A DNA stretch of 12,731 bases from Nitrospira sp. (lineage in GTDB: Bacteria > UBA9089 > CG2-30-40-21 > SBAY01): the NCBI GenBank assembly GCA_005239945.1, contig SBAY01000371.1, positions 1 to 12,731 on the forward strand, given 5' to 3'. The position numbers and the translations under genes are program-made. This document shows positions 1 through 8,600 of this stretch, piece by piece. Position 1 is the first letter of the stretch, and every line of letters begins with the position of its first letter. The notes beneath the pieces are model-generated. The model was not told the origin of the DNA. It saw only the letters and a program-made list of their open reading frames with translations, and made no database searches.

Positions 1-341
1 AATATCAAACTTTTTAGTGGCTACATCTTCAGATAGAAATCAACGCAACTCTTTACTTAACAACATCTTAACCCAAAAATGCTGGCGGAACATCCGTTAT
101 AATGAAAAACTTGCAGTTGGCTGAACAGTTACCTTTACCTTTTTGGACACTTTACCCACAAATTTTACACGCACTCATTCAAGGGAAATAAAGGAAGGCT
201 TTCTGGCTAAGGGGCATCCGCTTGCGGGTCGTCTTCGAACGGGGGTTTTCTTTGAAGTAGGAACAAAGGGATTAAATCTGTCGAAATAATAATCCCTTTG
301 ATTAAAAAGAAAACCTTTAATCCATGACCATAATTTATTTT
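1..341. other. unresolved region downstream of the giant gene
   Basis: No gene is convincing here. On the plus strand the frame from position 2 is open to a TGA at 122-124 and again from 125 to a TAA at 287-289; the second piece includes a plausible protein-like stretch (GHPLAGRLRTGVFFEVGTKG). A different plus frame starts with ATG at 102-104 and runs to a TAA at 189-191. On the minus strand a 25-codon frame starts with GTG at 174 and ends at 97 (begins MRVKFVGKVSKK). These compete with each other, none has a clear ribosome binding site, and I recognise none of them. The part from about 205 to 246 is more GC-rich than its surroundings, so this may be a remnant of a mobile element or a decayed gene. 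Confidence 0.3.
244..315 (-). other. nested stem-loop after the stop of the giant gene
   Basis: Two inverted repeats are nested. The outer 10-bp pair is 244-253 with 306-315 (GGTTTTCTTT / AAAGAAAACC). The inner 11-bp pair is 264-274 with 290-300 (CAAAGGGATTA / TAATCCCTTTG) around a 15-nt loop. The structure begins 26 nt after the TAA at 342-344, where a transcript end would be expected. It lacks a U-tract on the minus strand (the 3' side is followed by C residues), so it is not a classical intrinsic terminator. It could be an mRNA 3'-end stabiliser, or the ends of a small inverted-repeat element. Confidence 0.4.
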
Positions 342-3300
342 TTACCGTATTACCGCTAATTTACCGACTTTCTTATTTCCCGTTGTGTCTTTTATGAGGT
401 AGAGGTAGATGCCAGAGGCTACTTTTTCTCCTGAACTATTGCGAACATCCCAACTTTGAGGTGAACTTGTTACCAGTATCTCACATACTAATTCCCCGGC
501 AATAGTAAAGATTTTAATTACAGAACCTTCAGTCAGCCTGTCAAACCATATCTTATCATGTTTATTAGCATAATACGGATTAGGATAAACAAACGCTTTT
601 TCAAGATTAGATTCAAACCCAGTACCTCTAAGGATAAAGTATGATAATTTGTCTACATTAGCCCAAACAATCTTATTTTGTGTATCTACTTGGGATGTAA
701 CTTCTTTCCAGAATGCATCTGTACCACTACCTACTAACCTATAAATTCCTAAAGAGCTTACCCGCATTCTTGGACTAACTTTATCTACATAACCATCACC
801 ACCTGCATCAGGATATGGGATGATAATTCGTACAGTAGCTGTAATACTACCATTATGAATTTCAAACTTCCGTAATGTACCCTCTACCCGATTCTTTCTC
901 GGGTCAGCATCATCTTTCTTGTTAGCATTAATTACCCCACTATCAGTAGAAGTCCCTGAAGTATCTATTTCAATATACCCTTCTCCAGATAAACTACCAC
1001 TTCCAACCTCTATCTTTGTCTTACCATCATCTCCTACAATAGTTCCAGATCTGCTACTACCTAATGATAGAATAGTAACTGCATAAGTTGCAGAGATATT
1101 TGTATTTGCAACTGTGGCAGTAATAGTTGCTGGTGTGGTAGTGTCATTTTGTTTGAAGAAGAAGGTTAAATTACTTGTACCTACAATAGTAAATGTACCA
1201 ATAGTAATCCAAATCGTATCTAAAGGTGATGAAGCAAATCTTGATTGCATATCTCCTCTTACAATAATAATTGTATTAGTAGCGGCAGGATTGCCAAATT
1301 TATCTTGCGTCTGAATAGTCATTGTCCCAAGCATTCCTGCAGTTAAAGTTCCATCTATTGGTTGGACAAATGCTAATTTTTCAACCGTGTCTGGTGTAGC
1401 TGTAGCAGTAAATGTTGCCTTTAGTGAGCCCTGTGCAATAACTATGTATATCCCTGTCTTAGTTCCTAATGTCAATGTCGTAGTAACTATCCCTTCTGCA
1501 TTGGTAGTAGTTATGGTAGAAGATAAAGTAACTGATGCAGGAGCCGAAACTATCTGCCAATTGATAATATGTCCCTCTATCGGTTTATTAAGGTTATCTG
1601 TTAGTTTTACTACAAATGGCGAAAGAGTAGTATTTACCATACCTATCTGTGAATCTCCAGAGACTATCTCAAGTTTTCTTGCTATACTTATCTGGAATGT
1701 TGTCACGGCACTACCAATATTTCCTGCCATGTCAATTCCCTTTGCCAAAATAGTTGCCGTCCCATCAGCATTATTTGAAATAACTGCCTGATAGGTATAT
1801 GTTCCATTTGCCAAACCGACAAATGCAGCAGTAATGGTAGCATTGGCACTATCTTTTATCAACAATGTTGGTGTCCCAATTGTCTCATTAGCCGTAACTT
1901 CGATAGTTATCGTTCCTACTCCAGTTGTAGCCGGGGCATCAATTGTCAGTGTAGGATTCGTCGTATCGAAGGTAACAGGAACAGCCGCAGATTTATCAAT
2001 GGTAGAAGATCCAATGGTAAGATGTCCTGTAATGGTTGCCTGAGTGATGTTATCGCCTGGTTGGACAGTGTAAGTACCTGTGTAGGTACCGGATGAAATT
2101 TCTGTCATTGGAAGTCCAATCTTAAATGTACCAATATCAAAGGTAGCCGTGCCATTTGCATCACCAACAAGCATTACAGTCAGCACTTCACCTGCCTTTA
2201 ATGGTTTAGTAGCATCATGTGTTACCGAAATAATAGAAATTGGTGGAGTAGTTGTAAGTATAGTACTTCTTTCTTCAGAATAATTACTTTCATTTCCTAC
2301 CAAATCATAAGCAGTAAGTACAGTATAGTAAGTTGTATTTGTAGCTAAATTTGTTAAGGTATATGTAGTATTTGTACCTTTAGTATCAATAACTGTAGTG
2401 TAAGAACCAGTAGTTGTTCCGTAGTATATTTTATAGCCGGCAAGGTCAGACTCAGAGTTAGGATTCCACCATAAGTATATCTCACCTTTAATTGGTGAAG
2501 AAGTTATTGTACCCCATGTTGGTGTATTTGGTGAAGTGCTATCTAAGATAAATAATGTTGTTGTAGCTGCTCCAGATGAAAGTCCAGTAGCAGTAATAGT
2601 TATTGTTCCATCTCCTGGCTGCGATGTAGTGGTAAATACCGCCATAAAATTACCATTTATATTTGTAGTAGCAATAGTAGTAGTCAGTGTAATACCAAAA
2701 TCAATTCTTATATCTTCATTAGAGCCAAAACCACTACCTTCTACAGTAACAAGTATCCCTACTCGACCTATGATAGGAGTTACTAAAGTAATCTTAGGAG
2801 ATAGAACAACATCAAAGGTCTCAGCTCCTGAGACTAAAAGTAGTTCTTCTTCTTCCAGTGCCTGCTTTGCTCTAAGAACTTGCTTTGAAGTACCAGATTG
2901 GTCATTTGAGACCATATATAATGCATAAACTAATCTATAATCTCCAGGATAGATGGCAGTTAAAGTTCCTGTTAGTTCTATTAAACTCTCACCAGTAGTA
3001 AAGGTTGCCTTCTTACTAACAAAGGCAATAGCAGACCATGATGGGTCAACTACCCAACTATGGAATATACCAGTAATAGGCTTATTTAAATCTATCTTTA
3101 ACTTTACATCCAATCTATCCCCTGGAGAATATTCTATCTTGTCAACTTTTGACTCTAATACCTTTGCTTGATAGCCAATTATATCAAACTTGAACTCATC
3201 TTGAATCTCTGTAGAAGCTTGGAGGGGTACCTTAGGAGTAGATACAGGAATAAATATGTATGAAAATCGATAACTACCTGATGTAAGTACTTCTGGCAAT

Positions 3301-5177
3301 TTAAAGTTAATAGTAGTAGTCCCATCTATAAAATAACTCTCTTCATATCCTTCAATAGGAATTATAGTAAGAGTCCCTTTAACTAATGATACAACAGTTA
3401 AGGTAATGGTTGCACCAGCTTTGAATACCTGGCTATCAGAATAAATATTAACTACATCCTTTTTATGATAAATATACATGGTATTGAGATAAATCGACCT
3501 ACCGGAAGGAAGATATATGCCATAGAATAATTTCCTTCCATCAAATGATACCGGTATTTGGAAGGTAAGTGTAGTAGTACCTGGAGTTAATGTAAATGTA
3601 GCTGTTCTTTCATATCCATTAAACTGAACTTTAGTATACATATTAGGTAAGATTTGAGGATTAAGATTTGAAATAGAGATAGTTACGGTAGCCATCTCTC
3701 CTTCCTCATACAAAATTTTATCTAAGTAGGCATGAACTGAAATTTTTACTCCACTTATATGGAATGATATGATTTTTTCTGCTATTTCTTTTTCTTTAAT
3801 TTTAAGGAGAACATATCCATTATAATCCCTATCTTCAAGGTCATCAGGTAGACTAATATTAAAACTCACAGTGCCTATTTCTTGAGATTTTACCCAGATA
3901 GATTTTGTCTCATCAATAATATCTAATATCTTTAGCTGCACCCACACCTTTCCTTCACCACTACCATTATTTCTAACATTAATAGTAATTGTACCTCTTT
4001 TACCAATACTGAATGATAAATCCGTAGGTATCTTCTCAAATGTAAATTGTGGTATTAATTCAAATAGTTTCGATTTAGAGAGTATTGGTTTACCATTATG
4101 CAACACCTCTGCAATTACAGTATATGTCCCTGCAGATATAGTTGGAGTACCAATAAATGTAAATGTCTTTGTTTCACCAATACCTAATTCTAACGATACT
4201 TTATCTTGATAAAATCCAGTATCTATACTTAGTTGTCCCCTAAATTCATTTGCTCCTAAGTTTGATACCCCTACATCAATTGGTAACTGGTCTCCTACAA
4301 GACTTACAACCTTTTCTGCTACATCAATCTCTATATCTACCACATTATCCTTTGCTACTTTGAATGATGCAGTTCCAGTACCAAAGAAACAGTAGTGAGT
4401 AAGTGTATAACTTCCTGTGGTTAGCTCATAGATAAGCTCACCAGTGGTAACAGTTCCCTTAGGTACATAGAATTTTTGCTTTATCGTAATAGAATTATTG
4501 GTATATTGAATAGTGGTATGGGGTAAGTGGTGGTGAGGGGCGAGTGATTTTTGATTAAGTCGTCTTTCACCTCCGACTTCTTTTACCACTATCTTAGGCA
4601 TACTTTTGCACCAGCATGGTAGGTGGGAAGTAGCGTATTGGCTGGAAGATACAAGATGTGCAATATATGCTTCTGGAGACTCCATGAGTTGTTCTCTGAG
4701 TTCTGAGTTTTGAGCTTTGTCTTCTCCCTTCTGACTTCTCCCTTCTGACTTCTCCCTTCTGTCCTCTGTCTTCTGTAACCTAAACTCTACTTCAATTTCT
4801 GAATCCAGTTTGCCATTATTTGTCAAACTAAATGGTACAACTACTACACCTTCTGGATAAAGCTGTTTTGGAGTTACATCAACTACTACATTTTCACCAA
4901 ATATTACTTGTTTATTAACAATCTTTTCTACATCACCGGCTAAAGTTACAGTAATTGTCCCATCTTGTATAAATTTACATCTTCTTTGAATAAATATTCC
5001 TTGATTAGGTAATAATGTTATAGTACCTAAGTCTTCAACAATATTTCCCCACGTAAGTCTTGCTCTAATGTTTACTGTTACTGGATGTATATTTTTTAAT
5101 TGTACTGATAAATTAAACTCCTCCCTTCCAACTACCTCTGGTGAAGTAATAATTACCAAAACCTCTGGTGACATCAC
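342..5177 (-). CDS. C-terminal half of giant surface protein: Ig-like, TIG, FN3, Big and FlgD-Ig-like domains
   Basis: As written this is 1,611 residues from GTG at 5177-5175 (ATG follows at once, 5174-5172), ending in TAA at 342-344. The order is: CARDB/Ig-like modules (about residues 1-780), an IPT/TIG domain starting near 795 (GRVGILVTVEGSGFG), an FN3 domain (about 878-975, with DLAGYKIYYGTTTG), Ig-like modules, a Big_1/invasin-like module (about 1165-1260), another Ig-like module, a ZU5-like module (about 1376-1516), and a FlgD-Ig/T9SS-like C-terminal domain (about 1526-1611: VYPNPYYANKHD, then GEKVASGIYLYLIKD). Such C-terminal domains are typical of exported or surface-attached proteins in uncultured bacteria. 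There is no signal peptide, and the only SD-like run (AAGGAG, near 5204-5199) is about 21 nt upstream, too far. The frame is open upstream to 5624 in frame with the preceding gene, so this is most likely the second half of a single protein and not an independent gene. Residues about 136-226 are an anomalous insert. The role is probably adhesion or structural; no enzyme motif is visible. Confidence 0.8.
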   Translation of the reverse strand: MMSPEVLVIITSPEVVGREEFNLSVQLKNIHPVTVNIRARLTWGNIVEDLGTITLLPNQGIFIQRRCKFIQDGTITVTLAGDVEKIVNKQVIFGENVVVDVTPKQLYPEGVVVVPFSLTNNGKLDSEIEVEFRLQKTEDRREKSEGRSQKGEDKAQNSELREQLMESPEAYIAHLVSSSQYATSHLPCWCKSMPKIVVKEVGGERRLNQKSLAPHHHLPHTTIQYTNNSITIKQKFYVPKGTVTTGELIYELTTGSYTLTHYCFFGTGTASFKVAKDNVVDIEIDVAEKVVSLVGDQLPIDVGVSNLGANEFRGQLSIDTGFYQDKVSLELGIGETKTFTFIGTPTISAGTYTVIAEVLHNGKPILSKSKLFELIPQFTFEKIPTDLSFSIGKRGTITINVRNNGSGEGKVWVQLKILDIIDETKSIWVKSQEIGTVSFNISLPDDLEDRDYNGYVLLKIKEKEIAEKIISFHISGVKISVHAYLDKILYEEGEMATVTISISNLNPQILPNMYTKVQFNGYERTATFTLTPGTTTLTFQIPVSFDGRKLFYGIYLPSGRSIYLNTMYIYHKKDVVNIYSDSQVFKAGATITLTVVSLVKGTLTIIPIEGYEESYFIDGTTTINFKLPEVLTSGSYRFSYIFIPVSTPKVPLQASTEIQDEFKFDIIGYQAKVLESKVDKIEYSPGDRLDVKLKIDLNKPITGIFHSWVVDPSWSAIAFVSKKATFTTGESLIELTGTLTAIYPGDYRLVYALYMVSNDQSGTSKQVLRAKQALEEEELLLVSGAETFDVVLSPKITLVTPIIGRVGILVTVEGSGFGSNEDIRIDFGITLTTTIATTNINGNFMAVFTTTSQPGDGTITITATGLSSGAATTTLFILDSTSPNTPTWGTITSSPIKGEIYLWWNPNSESDLAGYKIYYGTTTGSYTTVIDTKGTNTTYTLTNLATNTTYYTVLTAYDLVGNESNYSEERSTILTTTPPISIISVTHDATKPLKAGEVLTVMLVGDANGTATFDIGTFKIGLPMTEISSGTYTGTYTVQPGDNITQATITGHLTIGSSTIDKSAAVPVTFDTTNPTLTIDAPATTGVGTITIEVTANETIGTPTLLIKDSANATITAAFVGLANGTYTYQAVISNNADGTATILAKGIDMAGNIGSAVTTFQISIARKLEIVSGDSQIGMVNTTLSPFVVKLTDNLNKPIEGHIINWQIVSAPASVTLSSTITTTNAEGIVTTTLTLGTKTGIYIVIAQGSLKATFTATATPDTVEKLAFVQPIDGTLTAGMLGTMTIQTQDKFGNPAATNTIIIVRGDMQSRFASSPLDTIWITIGTFTIVGTSNLTFFFKQNDTTTPATITATVANTNISATYAVTILSLGSSRSGTIVGDDGKTKIEVGSGSLSGEGYIEIDTSGTSTDSGVINANKKDDADPRKNRVEGTLRKFEIHNGSITATVRIIIPYPDAGGDGYVDKVSPRMRVSSLGIYRLVGSGTDAFWKEVTSQVDTQNKIVWANVDKLSYFILRGTGFESNLEKAFVYPNPYYANKHDKIWFDRLTEGSVIKIFTIAGELVCEILVTSSPQSWDVRNSSGEKVASGIYLYLIKDTTGNKKVGKLAVIR
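4500..4776 (-). repeat. in-frame insert of repeat-rich, noncoding-like DNA in the giant gene
   Basis: At residues about 136-226 of the downstream half, the regular beta-module sequence breaks. The text before it (SEIEVEFRLQ) and after it (SITIKQKFYVPKGTV) would make one continuous CARDB-like module. The insert is very charged at first, then His/Cys/Pro-containing (CWCKSMPK, APHHHLPHTT), unlike the Thr/Ile/Val-rich neighbours. Its DNA includes a 14-bp tandem repeat. It stays in frame and has no stops. I infer a captured intergenic-type repeat element; exact borders are uncertain by several codons. Confidence 0.6.
4721..4776. repeat. 14-bp tandem repeat, about 4 copies
   Basis: On the plus strand the unit CTTCTCCCTTCTGA occurs at 4721-4734 and 4735-4748 exactly, at 4749-4762 with the last base changed, and at 4763-4776 as a degenerate copy. 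The unit length is not a multiple of three, so successive copies are read in different frames, yet the total length keeps the gene open. Short purine/pyrimidine-biased tandem units like this are typical of intergenic repeats and unusual within a coding domain. Confidence 0.85.
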
Positions 5178-5627
5178 ATTAATATGTTCTATTATCTTCT
5201 CCTTATCTAAGAATGCCTCTAATACAAAAGAATCCTCTGCAGTAATTCTTTGCGTAAGGGTAATACTTCCATTAGCAGGCAGGATGAATGTATCAGAAAG
5301 TATTATGCTCTCCCCCTTCTTTAAAACAAGACTTAGCTCAGATGTAGAAGTTGCCAGGCGATTGTAAACTGTAGCAGTGATAATTATAGGCTCGTTAGGT
5401 TTATATACAGGTTTATCAGTAGATATTACTAAATATATATCTTTACTTGTAACCTGGAATGAATTTAAAGATGCAGCTATAATCTGAGATAATTTTGATA
5501 TTAAACTTGCTTCAATATAAGACTTACCAGGTATCCCTATCTTACCAATATTGGTAGTAAAGGTAGTAGATTGTGAAGGAATATTTACCCCTTTACTTTC
5601 TTGATATAGTAATCTTCCTCTTATTTA
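5178..5627 (-). other. start-less open frame joining the two halves, bounded by in-frame TAA
   Basis: From the TAA at 5625-5627 the same minus-strand frame stays open for 149 codons down to the GTG at 5177. I translated it codon by codon and found no stop and no ATG, GTG or TTG. The encoded sequence is ordinary for this protein: it begins IRGRLLYQESKGVNIPSQ and continues with Ig-like sequence such as VISTDKPVYKPNEP. It is therefore coding sequence without any usable start. Either translation passes the TAA, or this part and probably everything downstream is no longer translated, or the TAA is a sequencing or assembly error. Confidence 0.85.
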
Positions 5628-8600
5628 AAGTCTTGCAATACCGTGGTCAGTAGCAAAGTATGCATAGGTTGAATCAATAGCAATTGCCCGAACAAAGTTA
5701 CAAGGCATGCCATCTTTAGTAGTATAAACTCGCCATGTGTCATTTACCTTATCATACCTACATACTCCATCATAAGTTGCACACCAAGTAAAATCACCTT
5801 TTGTGACTACTACTCGAACATCATCACGAAGCAGACCAGAGTTAGCACCAGTAAATCTCCTAAATGTATCTTTATCCCTATCGTATCTATATAGCCCTTG
5901 TTCTGTACCAAACCATACGGCGTCATTATCTATATCAATCGAATAGATAACAATGTTATTCAATTGATTGATATTAGTAAATATTTGGTTAAGTTTATTG
6001 TATTTGCTTACACCTTTTTGAGTACCAAAATATATATATTTATCATCCTTAACTATTGCATTTATGTGAGTATCAATTAGTCCATCATTAGTAGTAAATC
6101 TTCTAAAAGTAGAATTTGCCTTATCAAACCTATCTATTCCACCATATCCTGCAAACCAGATATAGCTACCGTCTATAACTACCAAATGAAGTTGTAGGTT
6201 TCTACCACCATAAGGTAATAGTTCTATATCGTATCTATAGTTTTGAAAACTACCACCAATTTTCTCATATCTTGATATACCTTCAGAAGTGACTAACCAG
6301 ACATAATCAATATCAGCTGCAGCTGCCTTGATATAATTACTTACTATTCCTTCAGCCGTAGTAAAGTTTTTAAATGAATCATTTATTTTATTATATTGTA
6401 ATAAACCTCCTTTTGCCGTACCAAGCCATATAATCTCATTATCTATATCTATTGAAGTTACTTCATTATCCGAAAGTCCATCAGCGGTGATATAAGTCTT
6501 CCATGGTTTTGAAGGCTCGTATTTACTAACTCCATCATTTCCACCTGCCCATATTACTCCATCATTATCAATTACTATTGCCTTTGTTTGATTTCCTATC
6601 AGCCCATCCTGAGTAGTAAATGTCTTCCAGATATTATCTTTCTTATCATATTGAGTTATACCCTTATTAGTAGCAAACCAGACAGAATTAGTCCCAACTG
6701 CAATTGAATTTACCTTATTTTCTGGTTGATTATTAGAGGTAGTAAAAATCTTAAATAGCTCATTTGATGTATCATATCTGGTTACTAATCCTTGAGGTGA
6801 GCCAAACCAGATATAATTCCCATCTACACCAATTGAATATACATGATTATGCGCTAAACCCTCTGAAGTTGTATACCCTCTGAAGGTATTATCTCTTTTA
6901 TCATATCTTCTTACCCCATCATAGGTAGCAAACCAGACAAGGTTTCCATTAATAGCTATATCATTGACAAAATTACCCGGTTGAGTTTCTGAAACTCTAT
7001 ATCTTTCCCATCTATTATCTATCTTAGCATACCTTGTTACACCTTCCCATGAACCAACCCATACACAATCAGTACCCACACCAATAGAGGTAATATCATT
7101 GCTTATTAAACCATCTATTTTAGTAAATGTTTGCCAGGTATTATTTAGCTTATCATATCTACTAACCCCATTATATCTTGTTCCAAACCATACATACTGG
7201 TCATCTACTGCTACAGATGTTACATCATTACTTGCAAGCCCATCAATAGTAGTATACATCTTCCATTCGTTAGTACTCTTATCATATCTTTTAACACCAC
7301 CCGGTGTAGCAAACCATATATAATTACCGTCTACAGCTATATCACAGATATCATTTACATTGGTATAAGACAACCATTCTTCTACACTACTGAATACCTT
7401 TACAGTCAATGTAGCATCCTCTATTGCACCGTTTAGGTTAGTTATCTGGGTAATAAGATTAACTTCCTCATCTGTCAAATATACCTTTTTACCAGGATTT
7501 ATATTCACTTGTGCCTTTATACCCTGTATATGTAGTGGTCGATAGAAATTCTTCTTATCTCCTTTAGAATCAGTAGTAAGTATAGCTAATGTATATCCTC
7601 CATCTAAGGTTTGATTGGGTATATTAAACTCAATTGGGTTAGATATCTCTCCTGCTTGTATTTTGATTGTATCAATATTCTCAAAGATGGTTATATTTCG
7701 CTCATCAATTATTCTTACAATATAATCATAAGTCTCATCTACTCCACCAATATTGCTTAGAGTAAATGTACCAACATCAGATGTAGTATAACTTAGTTTA
7801 TCAATCTTAAATGTAAGTTGTGCTTCTGGGATAGTGAAGTTAAACACCTTAGAGATAGTACATGTTCCAAGCATTAAGGTAACTCGAACTTGATGTACTC
7901 CAGCAGTGGTAGTCTCAGGTATGGTAAAATTATATGTTATAGTCCCACTATCATCAGGTAAGATGGTTATACTCTTTGTACTTACAAAATTACAATCAGA
8001 AACTGAAGTAATTATCTGTAAATCTTCTTTAAATCTACCAGTATTAGTTATCTTTAAGCTCATACCTAAATTTTCTCTTATTCGATAGGAAGGTTTATCA
8101 AAGTCAAGTTTAATAACATTAGCGCAAGGGATGTTTATTTCCCCTGAGACTGTAGTAAATTCACTAATCAGGTTGTATGTTAATTTGTACACCTCTTCAA
8201 ACTTAATCTGTGGGATAGATATATTAAAATTAACAGTAGTACTTCCATTTAAAGTAATTGTACTGAATGTATTAATCCCTGACCAAAGTAAATTATCATG
8301 GGAATCCTTAAATGTTACCGCTAAGGTTCCTGGAGGTAAGCTTAACGCACCAACATTAGTAATATTAAATGATACCGTACTTGTATAGCTAAATACAGAA
8401 GGTAGAATTGGGTCAACAAGTAATAATGCTCGTGGGATGTTAAAGTTAGTGATTGCTTGTCCTATTTTCTCTCCTCTACTATATGCTTGAGCATCAAATA
8501 TACATACCCCACCTGCTATAGCAGAAGGTAATGTAAAGGTAGCTGTGTAAGTTACTGACCCTTGAGAAGGAAGATTTAAGTTGAAGGCTTTTTTATATAA

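Noticed and set aside
182..190. Programmed -1 frameshift linking two plus-strand frames
   Set aside because: The site A GGG AAA does not allow good re-pairing in the -1 frame, and neither frame is a recognised gene.
1387..3171. Several plus-strand open frames of 60-134 codons, Val/Ile-rich
   Set aside because: They are the complementary frames of the Thr/Ile/Val-rich beta-modules of the giant gene, and lack starts with ribosome binding sites.
5625..5627. Programmed stop-codon readthrough or stop reassignment
   Set aside because: TAA is used as an ordinary stop elsewhere (342-344 and 10696-10698), and I see no downstream structure or sequence known to promote readthrough. It remains a possibility only through the split-gene finding.
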